DNA of 8,000 nt, taken from NCBI GenBank assembly GCA_039805565.1, contig JBDLTZ010000139.1, positions 1 through 8,000 on the forward strand, in the 5' to 3' direction. Below, in pieces: positions 1 to 6,653 of this stretch; the stretch's first letter is position 1, and every line of letters begins with the position of its first letter. Made by a program: the position numbers and the translations under genes. This DNA comes from CALJIC01 sp039805565 (GTDB lineage: Bacteria > Chloroflexota > Chloroflexia > Chloroflexales > Roseiflexaceae). The notes under the pieces are model-generated. The model was not told the DNA's origin. It did no database searches and saw nothing but the letters and a program-made list of their open reading frames with translations.

Positions 1-345
1 TTCTACGCCGGGAGCCCGGCGCTCACCGAGCACCGCTTCGGCTCAGGCCGGGCCTACTACCTGGCGACGCGCCCCGAGCCCGCGCTGCTCGAGCGGCTGA
101 TGGGCCACGTGGCCGAGGCCGCGGGTGTCCATGCGCCGCTCGCGTCCCCCGAGGGGGTCGAGGTGGTGCAGCGGCGCGGCGAGGGCGGGACCTTCACCTT
201 CGTGCTGAACCACCGCGTCGAGGAGCAGGCCGTGACGCTCCCGGCGCCTATGCGCGACCTGCTGACCGGCGCGGCGCACCAGGGGGAGCTCCGGCTCGCC
301 GGGCGCGGCGTGGCGATCCTGGTGGAGCAGAGCGCGAAAAGCTGA
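1..345 (+). CDS. Beta-galactosidase, GH42 family, C-terminal end (5' truncated by window)
   Basis: The reading frame is open from base 1 and gives the last 114 residues before a TGA. GH42 enzymes hydrolyse terminal beta-galactosides and usually run to about 650-700 residues, so the catalytic barrel lies outside the window. What is visible fits the end of the trimerisation domain (HRFGSGRAYYLATRPEP, the usual 'FGkGkayYlgT' strand) followed by the small C-terminal beta-sandwich (a GVEVVQRRGEG strand, FTFVLNH, DLLTG, then a GRGVAILVEQ ending). The order and spacing of these motifs are characteristic of GH42 C-termini. No catalytic residue can be checked. The protein is probably cytoplasmic and handles oligosaccharides brought in by a transporter. 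An intrinsic terminator 26 bases after the stop ends its transcript, so it is not co-transcribed with the regulator downstream. A related glycosidase with the same C-terminal domains remains possible. Confidence 0.85.
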   Translation, partial: FYAGSPALTEHRFGSGRAYYLATRPEPALLERLMGHVAEAAGVHAPLASPEGVEVVQRRGEGGTFTFVLNHRVEEQAVTLPAPMRDLLTGAAHQGELRLAGRGVAILVEQSAKS

Positions 346-371
346 TTCATCCGGTAAAGGTCCCATGAGTA

Positions 372-414
372 GGGGCGCGATCACAGCAGGGATGCTCCAA
401 TCGCGCCCCGTTTT
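372..414 (+). terminator. Rho-independent terminator after the GH42 gene
   Basis: A perfect 10-bp stem (GGGGCGCGAT at 372-381, ATCGCGCCCC at 400-409) is followed by G and TTTT (411-414). The 18-base loop contains a nested 4-bp hairpin, AGCA/TGCT (385-388, 393-396), closed by GGGA, a GNRA-type tetraloop. Stem, U-tract and position just after a stop codon make this the clearest terminator in the window. Confidence 0.88.
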
Positions 415-619
415 CTCGTCCTTCGGCGGTTCCCCTTCAGCGTTCCGCCTTGAGGTGAATGTGGCCGATGCGCGTCTCGGCCGGAAGCGATCCGTGTGTC
501 ATGATCCGTATCTCCGTCAGGTCAGCTCATCCTTGCGCGTCGTGTATCACCCCGCCATCGGCCCCGCCGTCCCTCTCTCCGCACGCGCCCAACTGCTATG
601 AGAAGCTGCGTGCACCCCT
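415..619. other. Intergenic stretch between GH42 terminator and regulator promoter
   Basis: I see no gene here. Open frames exist but have no ribosome-binding site and no recognisable protein sequence. Small structures are an inverted repeat GGCCGA/TCGGCC (463-468 and 477-482, 8-base gap) and a direct repeat GATCCGT (489-495 and 503-509, 14-base period). They lie more than 100 bases upstream of the promoter, so any operator role is speculative. Confidence 0.5.
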
Positions 620-649
620 TCGACACCATTACCCACTCTCGTGTATACT
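620..649 (+). promoter_or_regulatory. Sigma70-type promoter of the BTAD regulator
   Basis: TCGACA (620-625) matches the -35 consensus at 5 of 6 positions, and TATACT (644-649) matches the -10 consensus at 5 of 6, with an 18-base spacer. A transcript would start near 656, leaving a leader of about 25 bases before the ATG at 681. The promoter lies inside the longer open frame that extends upstream to 459, which is a reason to reject that longer start. Confidence 0.65.
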
Positions 650-680
650 GCACGCCTGCACCCGAGCGAAAGGTCAGCCT

Positions 681-3600
681 ATGCCCGCCCGCCGCCTCCC
701 GACCGTCGTCGATGACCGGCTGCACCCCATCGCCCCTGAGGGCGCCGCGCCGATCGCGCTGGACTCGCCCGCCTGGGAGGCCTGGCTGGACGACCCCGCG
801 AACCCCTCGCTCTCGTACCACACGGAGCACGGGCCGGTCACAGTGCGACGCGAGCGCAAGGGGGCGGGCTGGTACTGGTACGCCTACCGCGCGCGCCACG
901 GGCGTCTGCGCAAGGCGTACATCGGCACGTCCGCGGCTATGACGGCCGGTCGGCTGCGCGAGGTGGCCCACGAGCTCACCGCTGACCCCGCCGAGCCCGA
1001 GGTCCGCATCGCGCTGCTGGGCACGCCAGCAGTCGAGCGCGACGGCCGGCCGATCCAGGCGCCCGCCAAGGCCCACGCGCTGCTCGCCTACCTGGCCGCC
1101 CATGACACGCCGCAGCTGCGCGAGCGCCTGCTGGCGCTCCTCTGGCCCGAGAGCGGCCCCGATGCCGCGCGCAAGAACCTGCGCAACCTGCTCTGGCGGC
1201 TGCGCCACGATCTGCGCGATGACGTGGTCCAGGGCGACGAGCGGCTGGCGCTGGCGGACACGGCCGCGGTGGACGTGCGCGCCTTCAGCCGCGCCGCACG
1301 CGAGCTCGGCGGCGCCCAGGCCCACCCCGAGGCCACGCTACGCGCCGCGCGGACAATGGCCCGGCTCTACCGCGGCGCCCTGCTCGACGGACTCTCGCTC
1401 GCGGACGCGCCGGACTTCGAGCTCTGGCTGACGACCACGCGCGAGCAGCTCCACGAGCTGCACCTGCGCGCGCTCCACCAGATCGTCGCCGCCGAGCGCG
1501 CCGCCGGCCGCTGGCCCCAGGTGCTCACGGCGGCGCGCGCCGCGCTGGCCCACGACCCCTTGCAGGAGCCCATGTACCGCGCGCTGATCGAGGCCCACGC
1601 CCGCGAGGGGGACCGCGCCGCCGCGCTGCGCCAGTACGCCCTGCTCCAGGAGATGCTCGAGCGCGAGCTCGGCGTCGCCCCGCTGCCGGAGACCGAGCTC
1701 CTGCGCGAGGCGGTGCTGCACGGCGAGCTCCAGGGCCCCGCGCTTCCCCGCGAGCGCGCGGTGGGCCAGCAGGCTGCCGGTGCCCACAGCGCGCCGGCCG
1801 CCCCACCGCAGCCGTTCATCGGGCGTGATGTCGAGCAGGCCGCCCTCGACGCCGCCTGGACCCAGGCGCGATCCGGCCGGGCGCAGGCCACGCTACTGTT
1901 GGGCGAGGCAGGCATCGGCAAGTCGCAGCTCTGGCGCGTCTGGGCCGAGCGAGTCGCGCGGGAGGCCACCCTTCTGACGACCCAGTGCCTGGCTGTCACC
2001 GAGCACCTGCCGTTCGCGCCATTGGTGGACCTGCTGCACGCCGAGCCGGTCAGGCGCCGGCTGGCCGCGCTCGCGCACCCCGCGCCGCCAGGGTGGCTGG
2101 CCGACATCGCGCGCCTCACGCCCGACATTGTCGACCTGCTGCCGGCCGTAGCCCGCCCTACCCCGCTCGCCCCGGCCGAGGAGCAGCAGCGGGTCTTCGA
2201 GGCGCTGGTACGCAGCATCGGCGCGGCCCCCGGCAGCCCCACGCTCCTCTTCGTCGACGACCTGCACTGGGCCGACCGCGCGACGCTCGACTGGCTCGGC
2301 TACCTGCTACACCGCGCGCGCGACACCCCACTACTCCTGGTGGGCGCCTGCCGCCCGGACGAGCTCCCGGCGCCGCTCGAGGCCCTGATGTCGCAGTGGA
2401 GCCGCGCGGGAGTGCTGCACCGCGTCCCGCTCCGGCGCCTGAGTCGCGCGGAGACGGCAGACCTGGTGGGCGCGCTGGCGGGCGACATTGCCCACGCCGA
2501 CGACCTCTACGAGCGGAGCGCCGGCAACCCGCTCTTTGTGCTCGAGCTGCTGCGGGCCGGGCCGGGGGAGCTGCCCGCCGCGCTGAGCGACCTCATCCAG
2601 CAGCGGCTCGTGCGGCTCTCCGACGTGTCGCGGCAGGTGCTCCAGGCGGCGGCCGTACTCCAGACCGACATCACCTTCGACGCCCTTGCCGAGACGAGCG
2701 GCCGCGGCGATGCCGAGACGCTGGACGCGCTCGACGCCCTGCTCGGCGCCGGACTGCTGGCCGAGGGTGAGGGCGGCTACCGCTTCAGCCACCCTTTGAT
2801 CGCGGCGGCGGTCGAGCGCGGTGTGAGCGGGGCGCGGCGCGCGATCCTGCACCGGCGGGCGGCGGCGGCCGTGGAGCAGCTGCACGCCGGTCGCCTGAGC
2901 GAGGTGGCCGGGCGCCTGGCTGCCCACCACCAGGAGGCCGGCGACCGGCGACAGGTGGCGCGCTTCGCCGAGATGGCCGGCGATCGCGCGCTCGCGCTGG
3001 CCGCGCCGGCCGAGGCGGCCTACTTCTACGAGCTCGCGCTCTCCCTCGCGTCGGCGCCCTCGCGGCGCTACGGGCTGGCTCTGGCGCGCTACCAGCAGGG
3101 TGATCTCGACGCGGCCCGGGAGGAGTTCGCGGCGGCGGCTGATGCGTTCGCGGCGGCGGGGGACATGCGCGGCGCGGCGCGGGCCTGCCTCGAGCGCGCG
3201 CGCAGCCACCTGGCCAGCAGCCAGAACGAGGCCGTGGTGGCGTGGGTCCAGCGCGGGCGGGCCTACCTGGCGCATGACCCCGACCCTGCCGCCCAGGCGC
3301 TGGCGGCCTACCTGCTCGGCGCCGAGCTGCGCGCGGTGGGCGCAGACCTCGGCGCGGCGGTGGCGCAGCTTGAAGAGGCGGCGCAACTGGCGGCCCACGA
3401 GGCGGCTGGCGCGCTCATCCCCGGCATCCTGCTCGAGCTCGGCAACGCCCGCGCGCAGCAGGGCGACCTCGTGGGGGCGATCGCGGAGTACCGCGCGCTG
3501 GTAACAGCGGCCCGCGCGCGCGGCGACGCGGTGGGCGAGGCGATCGGGCACAACAACATCGCCTACCACGCGCTCCTCGCCGGTGATATCGCCACCGCCC

Positions 3601-4064
3601 ACGCCGAGGTCGCCGCCGGGCTGGAGATGGCCGAGCAGCAGGGTCTCCCGGTGGCGCTCCAGTGGCTGCTGAGCACACGTGGCGAGATCGCGCTGGCCGA
3701 GGGGGACTGGTCCGGCGCGGAGGAGTGGCTGAGGCGGGCGGCGCGCGAGGCGGAGCGCTTCGGTAACACCGCCCACGCGATCGGCATCCGCGCCAAGCTG
3801 GCGCTGGCGGCGCGCGACCGCGGCGAGGGCGACGCGGCCCTGCGCGAGCTAGAGGCGGCGCGCGCGGAGGCGGCGCAGCTCGCGGACCCCTTCCTCCAGA
3901 CGCAGCTCGACCTTGCCCTGGCTGAGAGCTATCTGCTGCGCGGCGATCGTGGTTCTGCTGGCGATGCCCTGCGCGTGGCGGAGGACAGGCTCGGCTACAC
4001 TCCCTACGACGGCCTGCGCGCCGAGGCCGCGCGGCTGCGCGCCGCGATCCGAGAGGTGCCGTGA
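681..4064 (+). CDS. BTAD-domain transcriptional regulator with AAA-type ATPase and TPR-like C-terminus
   Basis: This 1127-residue protein is a large signal-integrating transcription factor of the SARP/MalT-like ATPase class. In order: residues about 28-100 hold a Trp/Tyr-rich domain (PAWEAWL, then GWYWYAYR, RKAYIGT, RLREVAHEL) of a type I associate with N-termini of Chloroflexota LuxR/MalT-like regulators; about 107-200 is an OmpR-like winged helix (VRIALLGTPAVERDG, then LRERLLALLWPE and KNLRNLLWRLRHDL); about 197-346 is the bacterial transcriptional activation domain; about 379-625 is an AAA_16-type ATPase (FIGRD at 379-383, Walker A GEAGIGKS at 408-415, Walker B TLLFVDDLHWAD at 521-532, GNPLF at 615-619). 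Residues about 740-1127 are Ala-rich helical repeats resembling TPRs. There is no C-terminal LuxR helix-turn-helix, so DNA binding should come from the winged helix. The start at 681 is chosen because AAAGGT (669-674) is spaced for it and a promoter sits just upstream; an open frame continues back to 459. The inducer and targets are unknown; neighbouring genes are candidates only. Confidence 0.9.
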   Translation: MPARRLPTVVDDRLHPIAPEGAAPIALDSPAWEAWLDDPANPSLSYHTEHGPVTVRRERKGAGWYWYAYRARHGRLRKAYIGTSAAMTAGRLREVAHELTADPAEPEVRIALLGTPAVERDGRPIQAPAKAHALLAYLAAHDTPQLRERLLALLWPESGPDAARKNLRNLLWRLRHDLRDDVVQGDERLALADTAAVDVRAFSRAARELGGAQAHPEATLRAARTMARLYRGALLDGLSLADAPDFELWLTTTREQLHELHLRALHQIVAAERAAGRWPQVLTAARAALAHDPLQEPMYRALIEAHAREGDRAAALRQYALLQEMLERELGVAPLPETELLREAVLHGELQGPALPRERAVGQQAAGAHSAPAAPPQPFIGRDVEQAALDAAWTQARSGRAQATLLLGEAGIGKSQLWRVWAERVAREATLLTTQCLAVTEHLPFAPLVDLLHAEPVRRRLAALAHPAPPGWLADIARLTPDIVDLLPAVARPTPLAPAEEQQRVFEALVRSIGAAPGSPTLLFVDDLHWADRATLDWLGYLLHRARDTPLLLVGACRPDELPAPLEALMSQWSRAGVLHRVPLRRLSRAETADLVGALAGDIAHADDLYERSAGNPLFVLELLRAGPGELPAALSDLIQQRLVRLSDVSRQVLQAAAVLQTDITFDALAETSGRGDAETLDALDALLGAGLLAEGEGGYRFSHPLIAAAVERGVSGARRAILHRRAAAAVEQLHAGRLSEVAGRLAAHHQEAGDRRQVARFAEMAGDRALALAAPAEAAYFYELALSLASAPSRRYGLALARYQQGDLDAAREEFAAAADAFAAAGDMRGAARACLERARSHLASSQNEAVVAWVQRGRAYLAHDPDPAAQALAAYLLGAELRAVGADLGAAVAQLEEAAQLAAHEAAGALIPGILLELGNARAQQGDLVGAIAEYRALVTAARARGDAVGEAIGHNNIAYHALLAGDIATAHAEVAAGLEMAEQQGLPVALQWLLSTRGEIALAEGDWSGAEEWLRRAAREAERFGNTAHAIGIRAKLALAARDRGEGDAALRELEAARAEAAQLADPFLQTQLDLALAESYLLRGDRGSAGDALRVAEDRLGYTPYDGLRAEAARLRAAIREVP

Positions 4065-4184
4065 GCCGCGCTCGCCATCCCATAGGCACCCCAAACAGCT
4101 CTCTGCAAGACCTGGGTAATGCACTCCCAACCTCCCCAGCTCATCAGAGCAAGCTCAAATCACCTCTCCAAAAGGACGCCGCAT

Positions 4185-4206
4185 CGGACAGTGCTCCGGA
4201 CAGCGC
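4185..4206 (+). repeat. Short direct repeat in DoxX leader
   Basis: CGGACAGTGC (4185-4194) and CGGACAGCGC (4197-4206) differ at one base and have a 12-base period. The pair lies about 100 bases before the DoxX start and could be a regulator site, but no recognisable regulator family is implied and chance is not excluded. Confidence 0.4.
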
Positions 4207-4215
4207 CGCGCTATC

Positions 4216-4242
4216 CTGTGTCCATCGTCGCGGCTGACACAG
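4216..4242. promoter_or_regulatory. Candidate operator: inverted repeat upstream of DoxX gene
   Basis: CTGTGTC (4216-4222) and GACACAG (4236-4242) are perfect 7-bp inverted arms with a 13-base gap. Arm centres are 20 bases apart, about two helical turns, which suits a dimeric regulator. TATCCT at 4212-4217 overlaps the left arm and could be a weak -10 element, but I find no good -35. Function is inferred from geometry only. Confidence 0.35.
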
Positions 4243-4261
4243 CCCGACAGGCGAAAGCGAG

Positions 4262-4280
4262 CGCGGGAGATTCCCCCGCG
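4262..4280 (+). other. Hairpin in the 5' leader of the DoxX gene
   Basis: CGCGGG (4262-4267) pairs with CCCGCG (4275-4280) around a 7-base loop. The hairpin ends 5 bases before the GAGGAGAG ribosome-binding site (4286-4293). It could affect translation or mRNA stability. There is no poly-U tract, so it is not a terminator. Confidence 0.35.
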
Positions 4281-4301
4281 GCTTTGAGGAGAGAGACACA
4301 C

Positions 4302-4739
4302 ATGACCTCGACCAATGCGAGCTACGGCGTGACCATCCTGCGCGTCGTCACCGGCGCGGTGTTCCTGGCGCACGGCCTCCAGAAGCTGCTGATGTTCGGC
4401 CTGCCCGGCACCGCGGGCTTCCTCGGCAGCGTCGGCATCCCGGCGGCCGAGCTGATGGCCCCGCTGCTGATCGCCCTGGAGGTCGGCGGCGGCCTGGCCC
4501 TGATCCTGGGCCTGTTCACTCGCTACGTCGGCGTCGCCCTGGCGCTCAACATGCTGGTGGCGCTGCTCACCGTCCACATCAGCAAGGGCTTCTTCGTGGC
4601 GGACGGCGGCTACGAGCTGGTGCTGCTGCTCGGCGCGGCCAGCCTCGCGCTGACATTCCTCGGCTCCGGCGCGCTGGCGCTCGACACCCTGCTGCCGCGC
4701 CGTGAGACCACCGCCGCTCGCGTGGCCCAGCGCGCGTAG
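4302..4739 (+). CDS. DoxX family membrane protein
   Basis: The product is 145 residues, normal for the DoxX family, with four predicted membrane segments at about residues 9-29, 48-72, 75-93 and 102-121. Family features visible are the first-helix pattern LRVVTGAVFLAHGLQKL, a Gly-rich turn with a FLGSVGIPA segment, the second-helix acidic position in LIALEVGGGLALILGLFTR, and the aromatic loop between helices 3 and 4 (KGFF, GGYE). DoxX proteins sit in the cytoplasmic membrane. Some are linked to quinone or thiol redox chemistry, but most are uncharacterised, so no substrate is assigned. The ATG at 4302 has a strong GAGGAGAG site 8 bases upstream. The frame stays open back to 4119, but that extension lacks a ribosome site and is not membrane-like. 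The gene converges with a secreted dioxygenase and YceI gene across a shared hairpin. Confidence 0.88.
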   Translation: MTSTNASYGVTILRVVTGAVFLAHGLQKLLMFGLPGTAGFLGSVGIPAAELMAPLLIALEVGGGLALILGLFTRYVGVALALNMLVALLTVHISKGFFVADGGYELVLLLGAASLALTFLGSGALALDTLLPRRETTAARVAQRA

Positions 4740-4765
4740 CACCGACCTCGCCTGACACACAGCAA

Positions 4766-4794
4766 AGCGCCCGCGGCACGGTGCCGCGGGCGCT
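4766..4794. terminator. Bidirectional hairpin terminator between convergent genes
   Basis: A perfect 14-base inverted repeat has arms at 4766-4779 and 4781-4794, realistically a 12-bp stem closing a 5-base loop. It lies 26 bases after the DoxX stop and 12 bases beyond the stop of the minus-strand dioxygenase. U-tracts are weak on both sides (TTTGC on the minus strand, GTTGC on the plus strand), so termination may be less efficient than at 372-414. Confidence 0.75.
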
Positions 4795-4806
4795 GTTGCA
4801 TCTCCC

Positions 4807-5529
4807 CTAGACCTCCAGCACGAAGTCGAAGGCGCCCTCCTTGCCGTCGGCGGCGTCCTGCAGCGCCATCACCAGCGAGGGGTGGAAGATCCTGTCACGG
4901 TCGTTAGCCGGCTCATCCGGGAAGTAGAGCTGGGTGGTGAGCAGTGGCTGGTTCGGCGCCTGCACGCGAACGTGGATGTGGCGCGTCCGGCCGGGGTACA
5001 GGCCCGGCATGATCGTCTCCAGCCGGTAGCGCCCCTGGTCGTCGGTGAACTGGTGGCCGCGCAGCGTGAAGCCGGCGTTGTCGTAGGCCCCGGCGTCGTC
5101 GGCCTGCCAGAAGTCGATCAGCGCGCGCGCCACGGGCTGGCAGCCGGTGGTGAGCACCGCGCCGCTGACCACGAGGCGCGTCCCGGGCATGCCCGGCTCG
5201 AGCAGCGACGCGCGCTCGGGCGTGTTCGGCGTGTAGTACGGCCCCTCAGTCTGCGCCAGCGTCGCGTCGTCGTCGTCGTCGCACGGCGGCGTCGCGGGCA
5301 GCGAGGCCTCCGCGGGCGCTGCGGTCGCGGGCAGCGCCTCGGCGGCGGTGGGCGCGGCCGTCGGCGCGGCCACAGGCACATCAGTGGCTGCTGAAGGCGC
5401 GGTAGTCGGCGCGGCGGTGGACGCGGGGTTAGCCCCGCCCGAGACCTGCTGGCCGCAGGCCGCCAGCACATAGCCAGCCGGCCCCAGCAGACAGGCCCGC
5501 AGGAACGCCCGGCGCGTGGTCATCTTCAT
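4807..5529 (-). CDS. Tat-exported lipoprotein, intradiol ring-cleavage dioxygenase family
   Basis: Intradiol dioxygenases use Fe(III) to cleave catechol-type rings between the two hydroxyls. This 240-residue protein starts with a twin-arginine motif (TTRRAFLRA, R6-R7), a hydrophobic stretch and a lipobox LAAC with C25, so it should be an exported lipoprotein. An Ala/Pro/Thr linker (about 30-82) and five Asp residues (84-88) precede the catalytic domain. That domain opens with TEGPYYTP (94-101), common in the secreted branch of the family. All four expected iron ligands appear present: Y149 (in DAGAY), Y178 (GLYPGR), H184 and H186 (RHIHV), and R181 sits three residues before the first His as in characterised enzymes. 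The substrate cannot be read from sequence. The start at 5529 has GGGAGGT (5535-5541) spaced for it; a second ATG two codons in is less well placed. It follows the YceI gene by 31 bases, suggesting one transcript. Related transthyretin-like folds without activity exist, but the complete ligand set argues for an enzyme. Confidence 0.9.
   Translation of the reverse strand: MKMTTRRAFLRACLLGPAGYVLAACGQQVSGGANPASTAAPTTAPSAATDVPVAAPTAAPTAAEALPATAAPAEASLPATPPCDDDDDATLAQTEGPYYTPNTPERASLLEPGMPGTRLVVSGAVLTTGCQPVARALIDFWQADDAGAYDNAGFTLRGHQFTDDQGRYRLETIMPGLYPGRTRHIHVRVQAPNQPLLTTQLYFPDEPANDRDRIFHPSLVMALQDAADGKEGAFDFVLEV
5266..5280 (-). repeat. (GTC)5 trinucleotide repeat encoding Asp84-Asp88
   Basis: Five identical GTC units on the plus strand read as five GAC Asp codons in the dioxygenase gene, just before the TEGPYY signature. 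Identical codons make it a possible slippage site, but any change would be in frame and only alter the length of the acidic patch. Confidence 0.7.
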
Positions 5530-5560
5530 CGCACACCTCCCTCGCCAATCTTTCTAGCAA

Positions 5561-6367
5561 CTACGATGCCGGCTGCGCCACGAAGTCCAGCTCCAGGCGC
5601 ACCTCGTCGGCGATCGTATCCACGGATGGGGAGTCGGGGATGGTGAGCTGGAAGTCCTGGTAGAGCACCGTCGTGCTCGCCTGGCCCTCAAGCCGCGTCT
5701 CGCTCACCGGCGTCACCGTCACGTCGAACGTCACCGGCCGTGTCACGTCACGGATCGTCAGGTCGCCGGTCATCTGGAAGGTGTAGCTCTCCCCCACCGC
5801 GCCGGCCGCGGGCAACCCTGTCAGCCCCGTGGGCGTGAAAGTGACGAACTCGTACTGGTCGGTCTGCAGGATGGCGTTCTTGATCGCCCGGTTGCGGAAG
5901 TCGTTGTCGGTGGCGAATGTGCGCGCGTTCACCTGGATGACGCCGACCTGCGAGGCGGTCGGGTCGCTCGGGTTGATCGCGATCTGCCCCGCCACCTGGT
6001 CCGTCACGCCCACCACCGTCACCGGTGCACCGCGCAGCACCTCGTCGATCACGAAACGCACCTCCGACTCGCTCTGCGCGATCTCGAAGACGATCGGCTC
6101 GCTCGCGTTGGGCGCAGCCACCACCGTAGTCGGTGCGGGCGCCTCGGTGGGAGCCTCTGTCGCGGCGGGCGCCTCTGTCGCGGCGGGCGCCTCGGTGGGT
6201 GCCGCGGCGACGGCGGGCGCCTCTGTCGCGGCGGGCGCCGGGGTTCCAATCGGGATGGCCTCGATCGGAGCGGTCGCCTCGGCGGGCGGGCGGAAGACGA
6301 TGGCGGCGATGACGACTGCTACGAGCACCACCAGCGCTGCGCCGATGGCAAGCATCTTCTTCGTCAC
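5561..6367 (-). CDS. YceI-domain protein with N-terminal membrane anchor
   Basis: YceI proteins are lipocalin-like beta-barrels in the periplasm or outside the membrane that bind isoprenoid or other amphiphilic lipids. This 268-residue protein has an N-terminal anchor (about residues 5-25, after MTKK), a low-complexity Pro/Ala/Thr/Glu linker (about 40-86) and the YceI domain (about 90-266). Family marks include VIQVNARTFATDNDFRNRAI (143-162), the position of the usual 'T.d..RD' segment, then EFVTFTPT, and TGDLTIRDVTRPVTFDV (200-216), the most diagnostic motif. No lipobox Cys is present, so it is probably a membrane-tethered or signal-cleaved protein. The best start is GTG at 6367-6365, with AGGAG on the minus strand 7 bases upstream; ATG five codons later is a weaker choice. 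It is first in a probable two-gene operon with the dioxygenase, 31 bases apart. Confidence 0.88.
   Translation of the reverse strand: MTKKMLAIGAALVVLVAVVIAAIVFRPPAEATAPIEAIPIGTPAPAATEAPAVAAAPTEAPAATEAPAATEAPTEAPAPTTVVAAPNASEPIVFEIAQSESEVRFVIDEVLRGAPVTVVGVTDQVAGQIAINPSDPTASQVGVIQVNARTFATDNDFRNRAIKNAILQTDQYEFVTFTPTGLTGLPAAGAVGESYTFQMTGDLTIRDVTRPVTFDVTVTPVSETRLEGQASTTVLYQDFQLTIPDSPSVDTIADEVRLELDFVAQPAS
6153..6236 (-). repeat. 18-base coding repeats in the YceI linker
   Basis: GCCTCTGTCGCGGCGGGC occurs exactly at 6153-6170, 6171-6188 and 6219-6236, the first two in direct tandem. GCCTCGGTGG variants flank them at 6141 and 6189. They encode TEAPAA-type hexapeptides of the flexible linker. Units are multiples of three, so length change would keep the frame. 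Confidence 0.8.
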
Positions 6368-6653
6368 AGGTGTTCTCCTCTTTTCTCGACGAGACTCCAG
6401 TTCTCTGAGATATACCGTCCCTACAGCTGTGGCGGATGGGTGGCCGTCTGTCGCTGCAACCCCGCCGCTCCGTCAGCGTCTCGCTGCGCCCGGTCACATA
6501 TCAGCGTATAATCTGCGTGCAATCTAACCACTAGCGTAGTGCAGAATTGTGTAGAAATTGTTCAGGAAAGTTAGGTATCTTGTGAGAGCACTATGAGCGA
6601 GGCGTGACCCGCGGTGTATGCGAGAATAGGTTCGTTTGCACGCGAATTCATGC
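6368..6653. other. Divergent intergenic region upstream of the YceI operon
   Basis: I see no supported gene here. From about 6500 the sequence becomes distinctly AT-richer than the rest of the window. TATAAT occurs on the plus strand at 6507-6512, but no good -35 precedes it. GCGTGCAA (6515-6522) and TTGCACGC (6636-6643) are exact 8-bp inverted copies 113 bases apart. The minus-strand promoter for the YceI operon must lie in or near this region, but I cannot place it with confidence. Confidence 0.5.
6529..6541. promoter_or_regulatory. 13-base palindrome, candidate operator
   Basis: CACTA and TAGTG are perfect 5-bp arms around GCG. The site lies in the AT-rich region between the divergently transcribed YceI operon and the PhyH gene. 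Operator function is only a guess from symmetry and position. Confidence 0.3.

Noticed and set aside
459..680. Longer N-terminus for the BTAD regulator (74 extra codons from the ATG at 459)
   Set aside because: The extension has no ribosome site, reads as low-quality protein rich in Ser, Pro and Cys, and contains a good promoter (620-649). The ATG at 681 has a proper ribosome site.
2331..3776. Long minus-strand open frame (481 codons) opposite the regulator
   Set aside because: It is a GC-bias shadow: Arg/Gly/Leu/Gln-rich, with no recognisable domain, and fully antisense to a well-supported gene.
4119..4301. Longer N-terminus for the DoxX protein
   Set aside because: The extra 61 residues are not membrane-like, and the strong GAGGAGAG site at 4286-4293 fits the ATG at 4302, which gives the usual family length.
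4882..5394. Plus-strand open frame opposite the dioxygenase
   Set aside because: Arg/Val-rich shadow with no family resemblance; the minus strand encodes a complete enzyme with metal ligands.
6138..6240. CRISPR-like array
   Set aside because: The 18-base units are coding, mostly without unique spacers, and in frame with the YceI linker. They are peptide repeats, not CRISPR repeats.
5829..6527. Plus-strand open frame (232 codons) opposite the YceI gene
   Set aside because: Its Ala/Gly/Val/Ser runs are the mirror of the YceI linker codons; there is no domain, and the minus strand carries clear YceI motifs.
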